Source of the DNA: Climacteris rufus
Taxonomy: Eukaryota > Chordata > Aves > Passeriformes > Climacteridae
Direction of reading: 5' to 3'
Length of the DNA stretch: 64,000 nucleotides
NCBI GenBank assembly: GCA_013398175.1
Contig: VZRZ01000585.1
Location: 186,001 to 250,000, forward strand
Shown here in pieces: positions 24,172 through 36,720 of the stretch; position 1 is the stretch's first letter, and each line of letters starts with the position of its first letter. The position numbers and the translations under genes were made by a program. The notes beneath the pieces were generated by a model. That model ran no database searches. It worked only from the letters and a program-made list of their open reading frames with translations, and was not told the origin of the DNA.

Positions 24172-25359
24172 ATCAGTGAACAAAGGAAGGGCTACAGATG
24201 TCATTTGTCTGGACTTCTGTAAAACCTTTGACATGGTCCCCCACAACACCCCACTCTCTAAGCTGGAGCGGGATGGATTTGATGAGTGGACTGTTAGGTG
24301 GATCAGTTGTTAGACACTTGCATCCAGTGGGTTGTAGTCAATGTCTCAGAGTCCCGTTGGACATCAGTGACAAGTGAATGTCCCTCAGGCATCAGAAATG
24401 GGACCAGTGTCATTTAATACCTTTGTTAATGACATAGACGAAGGGATTGAATGCACCTTCAGCAAATTTGCAGATGACACCAAGCTGATTGGTGTGGTTG
24501 GTGCTCCTGAAGGATGGGATCTATCCAGAGGGACCTGGACATGCTCAAGAAATAGGCCCATGGGAATCTCATGAGCCTTAGTAAGACCAAGTGCAAGGTG
24601 GTGCACCTGGGCTGGGTGACCCCCCATATCAATACAGGCTGAGGGATGAACAGATGGGGAGCAGCCCTGCTGAGGAGGACTTGAGGGTGCTGGGGAATGA
24701 GAGGCTGGACATGACCCAGCAACATGCACCTGCAGCCCAGAAAGCCAAATGTGTTCTAGGTTACATCCAGAGCAGCATGGGCAGCAGGGTGAGGGAGGGG
24801 AATTCTGTCCCTCTATTCCGCTTTGGTGAGACCCCACCTGGAGTGCTGCACCCAGCTCTGGGGCTCCCAGCACAAGAAAGGCATGGACCTGTTGGAGTGA
24901 GTCCAGAGAAGGCCACCAAGATGATGTAGGAATGGAGCACCTCTCCTGTGAGGAAAGGCCAAAAGAATTGGGATTGTTCAGCTGGAGAAGAGAAGGCTTT
25001 GTGGTGGCCTAATTGCAGCCTTCCAGTAACTGAAGGGAGCCTACAGGAAAGCTGGAGAGAGACTATTTACAAGGCATGTACTGACAGGACCAGGGGAATG
25101 GCTTCAGACTGAAAGAGAGTAGGTTTAAACTAATTAGGAGGAGGAAGTTCTGTGTCGTGAAGGTGCTGATACACTGGAACAGGTTGTCCAGAGAACTTGT
25201 GGATGCCCTATCCCTGGAAGTGTTCAAGGCCAAGTTGGATGGAGCTCTGAGCAACCTGGTCTAGTGGAAGGTCTCCCTGCCCATGGCACGGTGGTTGCAG
25301 CTAGATGAACTTCAGGTTCTCTTCCAACCCAAACTATTCTGTGATTCTATGATTCTTTG
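24172..25359 (+). mobile_element. CR1 LINE, 5'-truncated copy with RT and 3' end
   Basis: The longest CR1 copy here. It begins within ORF2 just before reverse transcriptase motif A (ATDVICLDFCKTFDMVPH, near 24198-24245). It continues through LSKLERDGFDEWTVRWI, a damaged motif B (VPQASEMGPVSFNTFVND) and motif C with the catalytic pair (FSKFADDTKL, 24460-24490). The C-terminal part follows (DPSxxSSPAEEDLRVLG-like, then ERLDMTQQ), then the 3' non-coding region. The copy ends at three octamers ATTCTGTG, ATTCTATG, ATTCTTTG (25336-25359). Stop codons and frame changes split the coding part, so it is inactive. No target-site duplication was recognised, as is usual for CR1. Confidence 0.95.
24374..24574 (+). 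pseudogene. CR1 RT motif B-C fragment (dead)
   Basis: An open stretch of the broken CR1 ORF2 shows VPQASEMGPVSFNTFVND, a degraded form of the usual GVPQGS-LGP-LFN motif, followed by IDEGIECTFSKFADDTKL. The two Asp of FADD are the metal-binding catalytic residues of the palm. The frame is lost shortly after GWDLSRGTW, where consensus CR1 continues into the thumb. It is part of the CR1 copy at 24172-25359, not an independent gene. Confidence 0.88.
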
Positions 25360-28300
25360 CTCAGGTATAAGAATTAGTGCATTAGAAATTGGTTTCTCGT
25401 GCTTTTTAGATCTCGTATGCAACACTACTTTATACAGGTGTATGTATATCTTGGTATATCGTTTAGGTCTGTTACGATATATCTCAAAAAGATGAAATAT
25501 ACCAATAAGGTCAACCTGAAAGCTTTTTGGCTCAAGCTTTGTCTGAAGGTTGGAGTAGCAGATGGGGAAATTTTCACGGTTGTCATTTCTGTGCTGACTG
25601 GGTGTACTGACTGTGGTAGGAAGGGGATCAACGTTCAATGAGTATGAGCTCTCGGAACAGTGTCTGACAGATGTGCAGAAGATGCTGATTGATATGAAGC
25701 ACACTGCACCAGGCTTTTGCTTGACTGGGAACTGTCTGAACAAGTTCTACTTCAACAGAAAGTGTGTTGTGCAACACACAAAGTTGGTCTACTTTAACAC
25801 AGAAAACGTATTTCCATAGTCTGACAGTAGAAACAATAAGAGTACATGTATATGTTTATAAAGATTCCTAAAAAATGTGCCTCATTTACTAGTGGATGAG
25901 AAAACATACTTTCAAATGAGAAGAAAAAACAGTAAAATAGTTATTGTATACCAGTTGTCAGATCATTGCATCTGATTCTTGGTGTGCTTTACCTTGAAGT
26001 GTGAGCAATTTCTTTTTAAGAGGGGTTTTGGTAGTGCTTTTTTAAAATTTGTGTTGTTTTTTGATTAGTTTTGGGGTTTTTTTTGAGAAAGATTGTAGAA
26101 CTTTGGTGTGTAAATAGTGACCTTTCACTACTTAGCCATGTTTTTCATAGTTCCAATCTTACTGTTATGTTCTTAATTTGTGGAAGTGTTCATATATCTG
26201 CTCCCCAGAGCTGGTTTTGATTGGCAGGTCAGCTGATATTAGAAAAATTGTCATTAAATGTCTGTGTTGCCAAGTCTTCTTTTTCCTCCTTGTTTTCATT
26301 ATTTGTGGATGACTTTCTGATACTCTTGACATATGTGGTGTTCACCTTTGTGTAATGCCTGATATTTGGTGCCTTTGTTAATAACAAGACCCTTTAATAA
26401 TATGTGTTTTTCTTACTGTGGTTCATGTGAGTTTTAATATTTGGAATGTCTTTATTAGGTTGCTATTGCAGAGCAGCCCAGAACTTTGGCTTTTTTAAAG
26501 CTTGTTATTTCTCTCAGGAGGGAGAAATGAGAAGGCTCTGGTCTACTGTTGACTTGAACTCTTTACAAATATTCAGCTTTGAAGCAATAACTGCCTTGAA
26601 TAGACTGCCTACTTAGCAGTATGGGGTAGACCTATCCTTTAATGCTATTAGATTTCATGAAGCATTGCTTAGTTTACAAAGTAGAACAGAAACTGTAGTC
26701 CCTTTCTCTAAACTCAAAGGCATTTAAGTGATGATTACTCTTATTTTTGCATCAATGTGCATCTACTTGGGTTGAAAATGTTAAAAAAAACCAGTTGCTG
26801 AATCTTTCATGGAAACCATACAGTCTTTTGAAAGCAGTGTCATCGCAGGCTGTGTGCAAATTAAAGCAAGATTTTGCAAGCAATCACAGGCTATGCTGAA
26901 ATCAGCTCCAGTTGGGAAAGTGTTGGTCCTACACGGGAAGCCCCTTCTATGGCAGAACTCACTATCTTCAACTGCAGTTCCAGAAAGAAGGTATAGTGCT
27001 CTTACAATACAAATTCTCACTTTAAAACTATTTCTTTCCTGAACATTCTTAGACTGAGATACATCTCAATTGTAATTTGAGGTGGACACAATGGCTTATT
27101 ATCACTTCAACCTATATTAACACAGTTTTAAAGCATTTTATTAAAGTGTCTGGAAGTGCCACTGAATGTGTATTACTGAATGAAAATTAATAGTTATTAA
27201 TCTTATTTTACTTCAACTAATGATGAGACTGTCTTTACATAGTTTGAAAGTGCTGGAAATAGCATAAGATGGTGTCACTTCATTCCCTGTTTAAAAATTT
27301 CTCTTTCTGTATCTGATATTACATGCAACATTACTGTAGTCATTTTGCAGCATTTCTGAGAGTGGCAGGGGAAAAGTCAAATGCTGCATGCATTTGGTGT
27401 TAGCTTCTTGATCCTGAAGAGTCTTTAGTTTCAGTCCTGCAGTTCTTTCAGGTAACTGCAGTTTCTGTCTTGTCATAGGATGGATTGTTTGTTATCTAAT
27501 ATGTGAGCATTGCCAGTCTTCCTAGTTAGTACTGATCTGTTCTGGAGTGTGGTGACTTTTTAACTGAGAAAGCAGACTGAAAGTCTTCTGACAAGGAGAG
27601 TCATAAACTGTGTTTGGAGAAGAAAAGGCATTGTCAATGTCATTTTTTAAAAAAAATCTAACCCCTTTTTATAAAATTCCATTCTGTTTTTCTTATATGT
27701 GCCTGTTACTGAAATTAGGATCTCTGTTGTTTATAGATTTGCCTGGATATTGTGCTTTTAATATTTTTTTCTGAAGATACTGGCTTAAAACTTAATATTT
27801 AGGAAAATGGTTCCAGTTTTGTAAGTTTGTTTTGTTTTGTTTTTTTCATTGCAATTGGCTCTGCTGGCCAATCCTGGCTTGAGGAGAATGACCTTAATGG
27901 TGTTTCCCAGGTTTCTCTGGATATAGTGGTATTTTCCTTACAAATTTAAACCTCAGGAACCAGACAGTTACAGTGATGCACCTCAGTGTGAGAGCTGGGC
28001 AGAGAGAAAGATGCTTCAGAAAGAAAATGCACATTGTATCTGGAAATGCACAGGGGGGGCCTTTGATCCCAGAAGCTGTGAAGAGGAAACATCTGGTAAT
28101 GATGGCAATTGAATATAACCTCTTGGGGACAAATTCTGCAGGCATTACAGTGTGTGTCTGTCTATTGACTTCTGTGAAAAACATTTCAGAGTGGTTGGAT
28201 CTTTTGTTATTTCAGGTAATTATAAAATATTTATTATAGATGCTTCTGAATACATATGGATTCTAAACATCACTTTATTTTATGCTGTAGCTCTTTCTGT

Positions 28301-29718
28301 GGAAAATAAGCTCTTTCTTTTCTCAGCAGTGGAAATGAAGGACTACTTTCTGCTGTTTGTTTTTCAGAAATACAAGGTTTCCTTCTCTCAAGCAATTATT
28401 CATTAAATTGCACTCTGTCAATATTCATTAATGTGTCAGATATCTGTGAATTACTTTTTATCTATAATAAACAAAAAAATATGTGGACTCTTATTCAGAA
28501 ACACACTGCAGTTTTGAATGATCCAAAGCTGGAGCAGGGATTACTGAAAATTAGAGAAGAAAAGAGTGGGAAAAATGTGTCTTAAGTTTTTGCTGCACTA
28601 AGCCGAGAGAAATCCTCCTAAGCAAGAATTTAAAGCTTGAAGTTTAATACTTTTGCCAGTATGCAAATAAAAGTGCTACACTTGGTGTATTTTCTTTGGA
28701 AAAAGAAGGAAAGGTGCTTGTTCTGGGTCTTTTAAGGAATCTTCTGAACAGCAGTTCATTTTTCTTCTCCAAACATTAAGTCGTAAATGCACTGCAAACA
28801 GTACAATCTTCCAGTGGACTTCGGAGCACAAAGATGAGCAGTTATAAATGCTGACTAAAACCTCTTTTTTAATGTATCTGTAAGAGACAGGTATATTGAA
28901 TTTTCTTAGTCGTCTTGGAGCAGACAATAGAATATTACAGCTATTGGAAAATGCTGTGTAACAAAACTCATGATTACGTACTGTCTGCAGTATTTTTTGG
29001 TAGTGTAGGAGGAATTGCTGACCTTCACAGACAAATGCATTACATTAGTACAACGATGCCTAGGCCCTCTTCTTCCAAAACCTGCAAATACTCCAGTGGG
29101 TGTTAAGTACGATAGAGTACTCTGTGGAAGTGAAGAAGTCATTACTGCTTCTGGCAGTATTGTGGCTTCCTTTTAAAGCTTAAAATGCATAAAATTAAAA
29201 ACCAATGAGAAAATGCTACAAGCACCAGCTTTTGTATGCAGAAAAAGACGAAGTAAAATGGATGTGAAAAAAGGTGAAGTGCATATGAAATGCCTCAGTA
29301 ATGGATCGTTTTGGGATGTATGGCAAAGGATGGTACAGAGGTGTGTAATAGCACAGATCATAAAAGGAAATGAAGGGAAGTAGTTTGCAGAAGGTGACAC
29401 AAAGTCAGTCTGCATGTCTGTGGAGAATGTCAACAAAAGAAATGTTTTCCAGGTCACTGCTAGCCATACTTGCAGAGGTATTGACCAGCCATACCAGCTG
29501 TAGTAACTTCAAATACCAAATTGTATGCAGTGGCTGACAGCTGAGAGACAGAGGTTCTCATGATGGCACATGCGTGGTGGCTGCCTGTGTAGGAGAAGAA
29601 ATCACTTTGGAGCATAATACAGCTTTTCTGAATTTCTCACCTTACCAAGTCCCAGAAGATTTGAAAGGGCCAAGAAAAGTGCAAAGCAAAGAAGACAATT
29701 CTGTCTCTCCCCTTCCCA

Positions 29719-29749
29719 TTCTCTCTCTCTCTTTTTTTTTTTTTTTTTT
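29719..29749. repeat. (CT)n followed by poly-T
   Basis: About six CT units run into 18 T. Simple sequence, long enough to be length-variable. It is also a strong polypyrimidine tract, but no coding exon was recognised after the next AG. Confidence 0.8.
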
Positions 29750-32700
29750 CCCCAATGTTTTTGTTTTCCCCCATTCAGGGAGAATGCAAGCTGAAGGGTT
29801 TAACTTCCTTTGACAAAAATACTGGTGGAAAATAGTTACACTACTGGAAGATTCCTGGAAGAAAACAGTTTGATCAGGAACAAATCACACTAAACCAAGT
29901 CAGTCTATCACTGTGTTTCAGAAGAAAATTAGATGCAGTAGATATTTTCCTCTCTTAAATCCCCGTATGACTCGTGCTGTAATGTAATGAACATGGCAGG
30001 GAAATCTGGATTAGGTGACACAAAGTAAAGTGGAGTACATCTGGAAAACTTTCTTCCAGTTGTCACCCATTTACCTGCCAAGTTTTAAGATTTGCAGATG
30101 TCTTGTAGGTCTGATGTTGCCCTGTTGTTTCTGTGAGCAAGCTGAGTGATGGAGTACCTGTACTCTGTGACATTTTCTGCTTAAGAACAAGTTAGACAAT
30201 TGTCAGAATGATATAGGCAGAGAAGACCCTGATTTTTGAGGAAAAAGATGCATGCAGAAGCCTTTTCCAGTTCCATCCCATTTCACCATTGCTGCCTGGT
30301 GCTTGCCAGCTCTGTGTGCAGTTTAGGAGTAGGAGAAGGACTTTATTTGTTTGAATCTTTGGGTTTTGTTTTGTTTTGTTTTTTTATATGCCAACATTTC
30401 CAGGGAATAGGAAACATCTTTTCCTATATTTTTGCTTTTAAGCAGAAGGCAGCATTGCCTTCTGGGCCCCTTGTAACTTCACTAGAAGTGCCTTAGTTTG
30501 GTCCTTCTCTTTGGTCCAAAGTTCAGTATTGCTTTTGAAAGGCCTCCTCTCTAGCCTATGCATTCTAAAGCTGAAGACAGTTGCAATAGTTTTATATAAT
30601 GGGATGTAGTATTGGTTTGCTGTGCTAGAACACTGTGTTTTATATACATTCTCAATAAAAATTACATGGTGGTGAGTGGTAGAGGGTATTAGAGAAATAT
30701 AATTAAACAGTGTAGTTTTCGCCGTCTTTTGAGCAAGTTAAGACTTGCGTAGGCCTGTTTTCTAACACCACTTGAAGAAGAAACACAGTATTTCAGCTGT
30801 GAGTCTCTTCTCCCAGCAGAATCCTGGTTCTCAAAAGGCCATAAAAATCCCCACTAAGGTCGTGGACATTGTCTGTCTTTCAAATGCCTGAAATGTGGTT
30901 TGTATATCTTTCTTCAATTCTAGAAATGTTTTGGTCATTGCCTGAGTACAATGGCAGTTCTTAAAAATGGGTTTGGTCTACAAAGTGCTGTTCCTTAACT
31001 AGCCATTTCTCCAAAAATACATGCAAGCAAACAACTGCTACTCCTCATAAGGTGCATGGTTCAGTTTTACTGAGTCCATTGGCTCATTTCAGCCTGGATT
31101 ACAGAGAACAAGATGACCTTTCTTCAATTCTAAATAGATTAGGTTAGTGACTTCCCCCCAGCTTGGAATCCTTCTTCTGAATGTACTGTCCTGGTCCAAG
31201 CCAGATATGAGCTTATCGTTATTTACTTTTATTTTGAAAGTGTGAAAACAATTCAAATTATTATACATTTTTTTTTTCTGAGTGATGCTGAAATATTGCC
31301 ATAAAATAAAAAAAAAATCCAAAACATACCTTGAAAGATTAGTGAAATGTTGCTTATTGCTAAGTACAACTCTGCACTCTTTTCCCCTCTGAGACTTCAC
31401 TGAAAGGCCACAAGGTATAAATAGGCATAAATTTTATACTCAGGCTAACAACAAGCTTCATATCATCCCAGTTTATCTCCTCTTCTCCTCCCAATCATCC
31501 TATCTTACGGAAAAAGCATATGATGAGCAGTCTTTTATTTTTATGAGGAAATTTTCTTCTGAGAACATGGGTACAAATAATTTATTTTTTTTTCCATTTT
31601 GCCAGTGCTTTTTTGCATATACATGCCCGAGCATCTCTGTTAATTTTTGCACTTAAAAGTGAGAAAATTGAGAAGAAGAATGGAAAGACAGGTTCCAGCC
31701 TTACTCAGCAGAAGTTCAATGATTGATGCCATGATGAATGTTCTTTTTTTTTGTTTTTTAAAGGTTGTAATTTACTGGGTGTAGTAAATAATTGCAGTTG
31801 TGTTACAACTGTCAGCACAAATGAGCAAAGTACACTTGGTAGTTAAGAATCCATTTATGCTGTTTGTTCTGGAACCTGATCACAATAATTTAATAATTCA
31901 GTGCTGGTCTTACTAGTATGAACTGAATTAATGAAGGTCCATTTTACTGTATTTCTTAATGAAAAGCTGACAAGAAGGTGTGCCTATCTCTCTGTTCTCC
32001 TGCACTCTGACATACTATCCACAATAATACTCTATAAGTATGGTGAATTATAGATGAACATAGGAGACACAGTAAATCCCTATTTCAGATAAAACAAAAA
32101 ACAACTCTGTTATATGCTTAACTAAAAGTGGCCTTTAATTTGATTTACTTTAATTAGTCATCCTCTAGGATACAGAATGGTTCTTCTAGCTGGCTCTAAG
32201 AGGCCTCAGTAGGAGAATCATCAGTTGCTCTCTTGGCCTCACAGTGAGAAGTTGGGACCCACTCTTCTCCAGGAGTCCTTTCAACCCCAGGGTCCATGTG
32301 GCTTCACAGAGCTCACCTGCTTCTTGTACCCTTCTTATGCTCAGAAGCAGCTTCTGAGGGTGCACTGGTGGTTCCTACATGTGGGGAGATGTGGATTCCC
32401 CTGGTGTGATGTCTGTGTTGCTTCTTGGCTCTGGTGAGCAGAAGCTGCAAGAGGCAGTACATGAGACAAAGAGGAGTGAAGAATGGTGAAAGGAACTTCA
32501 AGGGTGCAGAGCTCCCAAAAGAAAGGAGCTGGCTTTAGATGAGAAGAAACTGAAGGATAATTTCATAATGAAAGAAAGTAGGAAATTAATATGGAGATGT
32601 AGGAATTTTTTGAAGGGCTGCCATGACCTGCGTGCCAGGTTATCTGAAAGGTAGACCATGATTCAGTAGCAGGTTTTTTAAATCCAACCATTAGATAATA

Positions 32701-33238
32701 ATATAAAGATTTGAAAGCTGTTTTAGCCTATTCCCTTCTCCCTTAAGTGCCAGTTTCACCAGTGACCCTAGTTCAGTTTTTGATGACAAATAATTGGTCT
32801 GGTCTGTCACATAATGCTGTGGAGGTGAGCAAAATCCATGCAAATACCATGTAAGATAAAAATGTTCCAGTACCTGTGTTCCTGTTCCTTTTTCATTATA
32901 CTTCAGAGAGCAATGGAACATGCTGGAGTGGAGGAGTCATCCCCTGGAGGAAAACAGCTGAAATATGGCTTTGTACTAACACACACTTCACCTCATTTGT
33001 GTATTTTTTAATTCCAAAAACTACGTTAACATATCTAATGTGTATTTGTGGAAGAAAAGCTAAGTGAGAATTATTTACAGGAAAATCTAGTGCAGGTATC
33101 AAAGGTCTTCTCTGAAACAGGCTATCCATAGTAGTGTACTTCTGAGGGCCTTGGGATTTCCATTTGAGCCTGATGGAGATGGCAACTTTTTACAAGGGAT
33201 TGAGGTGAGAAATATTGTTGCTCCAGACAAATGAAGAA

Positions 33239-33667
33239 TCAGAGATGGCTCTTTTTGTTTGTTAGAGCCTCTCCAAAAACCTGACCCACTTTAATTAAAA
33301 AAAAAGAAACACAAAAAATGAATTGTGGGAGAATATCCATGGCAACCATAAAGGTGTTCAGTGCAAGGGCAATTCCTATTAAGATGGTATTTTGTGGGCT
33401 TAGATTTAGGTTGAAGTTTAGGTTGCTTATGATCTTCATGCCAGAGCAAAGGTATGTATAAATATTGGTTAAATATTGTATATTGTAAGCATAGTCTGAG
33501 AGGACATGGTCTCCGTTGTCATGCAGGATAGTGCCCATCAGCTGTGCCCAGAAGCATAGGAATTTGACAGATGAATCCAACAGAGAGAACAAAATGTTAG
33601 AACTGAAGCCCAGATTAGGAAAGGACATTTCACCTGGGTTACCGGGAAAGAAATTCTCATCACTCAT
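33239..33667 (-). other. Unassigned 142-codon hydrophobic open frame
   Basis: The predicted product begins MSDENFFPGNPGEM and has three or four hydrophobic stretches, around residues 20-45 and, more clearly, 90-130 (TILIGIALALNTFMVAMDIL and FIFCVSFFLIKVG). This resembles a small membrane protein, but T-rich DNA yields such stretches by chance. A T/A tract encodes part of the last segment. I do not recognise a family, and no flanking exon or promoter is evident. The length is within what random frames of this window reach. Confidence 0.08.
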
Positions 33668-33895
33668 TTTAACTGATCACAAAATCCTGTTTTGTTTGGG
33701 GTTTTCTGAGTGTGTGTCTATACTTTCAAAAGCTTGAAGTACTGTGAGATGTTTTTGTGATGGTGGACATGAAGAACTGTTTAATAAAGTAGATGAGGTT
33801 CTGCATAGATGCTTTAGGATATAATTAGTTAATTCTGAGATAGACACACCAAGTGGACATACATATACATACACTTGCATTGCTTTGCAAATCTG

Positions 33896-33914
33896 TTTTT
33901 TTTTTTTTTTTTTT
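33896..33914. repeat. Poly-T run of 19
   Basis: The longest uninterrupted homopolymer noticed in the window. No adjoining retrotransposon body was recognised. Confidence 0.8.
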
Positions 33915-35216
33915 GTCTTTCACAACCTCGTGATAGAATTGGTGCCTTTAAAAAGTCTTGCTGTATTTGGATATGATAGATTATATCACGCATAACTAGT
34001 TTTCTAGGACGTAGATAAAGGTATCTGCCATCTCTATTTTGCTATTGCTGTAAGAAGCATAATGCAGTATCTACTTCTTTTAGTCATGATTTTGATTAAA
34101 TTTTCTGCTTTCACAATTTATTACATGGCTGTGTAGCTTGGGTGAGCTGCTGCATTTCCAAGTAATGTACACTCTGAAATAATAGGATCCTCTCTCATTC
34201 TACAGTCTTATATCTGAGGGTGACAATTACTTAATCATTTTATAATTTCTTTTGATTGCTGCATAGTAGTAACCTCTCACTTGCACAGTGACTCAGTCCT
34301 GGCCAAGGAGCCTCATTTTAGTAACCTCTGTACAACTCACAGAAAAAAAAGGTGCTTGGTCACCTAAACCGTTAAGGAGCTGGTTTGTGTTTAATAGATC
34401 ACGTTTACATTATTAGTTAATGTGACACATACCCTTGAAGCCACAAAAAGAGCTAAGTTATGTATTTTATGCTGCTTTACTTGAAAGCTTTATGTATTAC
34501 TAACAGACTGTTTCAAACTTATACTTAATAAAACTGAGAATCACTGCAAAAAATTTGAAAGCTCAGTTCTAAAAGCCACCTGTCCTCAGTAAACCTGAAA
34601 CAGAAATACTTACTGATTACATAAGAGCTGTTATTTTTGTAGGTTCACCAACTTTCTTTCAGAGACCTGAATACAGATGACAAGTATAAAATACTGCGCT
34701 TTTCTCCTAATCCACACAGCAGTTTTGCTATTAACACGCTTCATAATGGGTTTACCGTCATCATTGTTGAATGGAATGGGGTTAGCTGAATCATAAGTCA
34801 CTGAGTGATTGTGGTGCTCATATTCGTAGCTCAAACTGTGCCGTTATTTCTATGAGCACAATACTGACCCATTTCCTTAAAAGTGAAGTAATAGTCACTA
34901 AATGGTTTGGTTTTTGAAGTTATACCTCGCTATTTCCTTCAGTCAGAAACTTGGTTTCATTTCTAACACTTTCTAACTCTCCTAAGCAGTTTTTATTTTT
35001 TGTCCTTTCATTTCCCCTTAATTAGTCTTTAAAAGAATTGTGACTTTGTTTTATGGAAAAACTAACAAGGTGAAAGTTTCAGATGTATTATTTTCTTACC
35101 ATCCAGATCCTCTTTTCATATACCAAACCAGTTGCTTTGCAATTCTGAAATAGAAATGGCTTTTAGCCATATAACTGAGCTGAGAGGAAGACATGATGGG
35201 TAGACTTTTTCTGACT

Positions 35217-35321
35217 CGAATCATAGACCAGTTTGGGGTGCAAAGAACCTTAAAGATCATCGAGTTCCAACCACCCCCTGCCATGGGCAGGGACACCTCC
35301 CACTAGCCCAGGTTGCTCAAA
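35217..35321 (-). mobile_element. Short CR1 LINE 3'-end fragment, minus strand
   Basis: CGAATCATAGACCAGTTTGG is followed by GGTGCAAAGAACCTTAAAGA, TCATCGAGTTCCAACCACCC, CCTGCCATGGGCAGGGACAC and CTCCCACTAGCCCAGGTTGC. This is the well-preserved 3' end of a younger CR1 type, truncated after about 105 bp. Confidence 0.92.
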
Positions 35322-36404
35322 AGTTGAGTGTCTCTCTGTTCACACTTCTGTGCATATTTTTATCTGGAAGGCAGTGTGCCATCCCTAAAGCACGAGCAGA
35401 ACACAGCAGGATTGGCCAAGTGTCTCCCAAGGTCTGCTCTGGCCAGGGAGAGTGGTAGCCCTGGAGATGAGGCTGCATCATCCCCTGTGGTGCTGGCATT
35501 GGTCCAGGGCAGGGAGCTAAGCAGAGCCCATTCCTTTTTTTTAGAGATTTGTGTGTGGTTATTTAATATGTTGACATTTGGAGAAAGTTACAAAGGAAGC
35601 TACCCTTGGGGATAAGTACTCAGTTCCTATGTGTATTTCTGTATAATGATGATCTTTCAAATAAGTGGAAAGGCATCGGTATCTAGAAAACTGACTTCCA
35701 TAATACTTTCAAAATCGTGAGCCTTGCTTATGAATCTCTCGGCTTCTGTGGCAGTGATTCTTCTCTGATGCATGAGATTCTGTTTAATGTGTTTAATCCT
35801 TATTTTGCTTTTCAAAGAGCAGCAGTTGCAATACTTCGCTTAGACTTTCTTCAGTGCTCAAATCCTAGGTACGAGTTAGGGTTTATCCCATTATTTTATA
35901 TAAGGAGTAGGTCCCAAAAAGTGATTAGAAAGCAAACACTTAATGGGATCTTGAGTAGAGAAAGCAGTAATCTGGAACTGTCAAAATGTTTTCGGTGTAG
36001 AAGCATGTATCTGTTAGAATTTTATTGTTCCACAGAAAGGCAAACAGGATGTTAAATTCAAAACTCAAAGAGAATGACTTAATGAATAATATTTTGCTAT
36101 AAAATAAAAATTGTATTTTTATTAGAAATACTGTCATAAATATCAATGTCTCATAATGTATTTTCATGGATTATTTCTAGAGATAGTATTTTTGTGAAAT
36201 ACCTTTGTGGTAGTGTTTTACAATGACTGAGTCATCTAATCTGTAACACTGAGTGTTTTTAGAGATGTATTTCCATAAATTTGTTTAGTGCCTACAGTGT
36301 GTTAAAGACTGTATCACAAAGGGAGTTCAAAAGTTAGCTTCCTAAAAATAATACTTAAAAATAGCACTTTTTTGTTGAGTATTTTCTGAGGTCACAGTTA
36401 TGCC

Positions 36405-36720
36405 AGTGAAGGCTGCCGCTGTGTGCTGTCCCCTCGGGCCCCTCGCCTCTCGGGACACAGCCGGGCTGAGCCCTGCAGCAGCCGCGCCCACAGCGAGCCC
36501 TGGGGCTTTGGGAGCTCGGTGCCTGGGCTGAGGCGAGCAGGGACCAGAGCGAGCCCTGGGGCTTTGGGAGCTCGGTGCCTGGGCTGAGGCGAGCAGGGAG
36601 CAGAGCGAGCCCTGGGGCTTTGGGAGCTCGGTGCCTGGGCTGAGGCGAGCAGGGACCAGAGCGAGCCCTGGGGCTTTGGGAGCTCGGTGCCTGGGCTGAG
36701 AGCCAGCAGCCAGCCAGGCC
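36405..36720. repeat. GC-rich, CpG-containing minisatellite block
   Basis: A sharply bounded GC-rich segment in AT-rich DNA. The core at 36493-36700 is a tandem array of a 56-bp unit beginning GCGAGCCCTGGGGCTTTGGG, with starts at 36493, 36549, 36605 and 36661 (three full copies and a 40-bp partial). Copies are nearly identical: copy 2 has GGGAGCAGA where copies 1 and 3 have GGGACCAGA. Each unit carries several CpGs, and the unique 5' flank (36415-36492) is also CpG-rich. Because 56 is not a multiple of three, the minus-strand frame through it (36342-36722) shows the same DNA in rotating frames, which argues against a selected protein. It could be a variable-number repeat or a small CpG island. 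Confidence 0.93.

Larger units (their letters stand above)
25360..35216. other. Long stretch without recognisable transposons
   Basis: About 9.9 kb in which I found no CR1 tail, LTR or gene. It contains T/G-rich tracts (about 26020-26085, 27825-27850, 30360-30385), a (CT)n-poly-T run at 29719-29749, a 19-base T run at 33896-33914, and several frames of 80-142 codons without recognisable domains. It may be intronic or intergenic. Confidence 0.45.

Noticed and set aside
24385..24873. 162-codon minus-strand frame
   Set aside because: It is antisense to the CR1 copy at 24172-25359.
25613..25819. 68-codon plus-strand frame just downstream of the CR1 copy, considered as a retrocopied gene piece
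   Set aside because: No protein family was recognised, its length is ordinary for chance frames here, and no retrocopy hallmarks are present.
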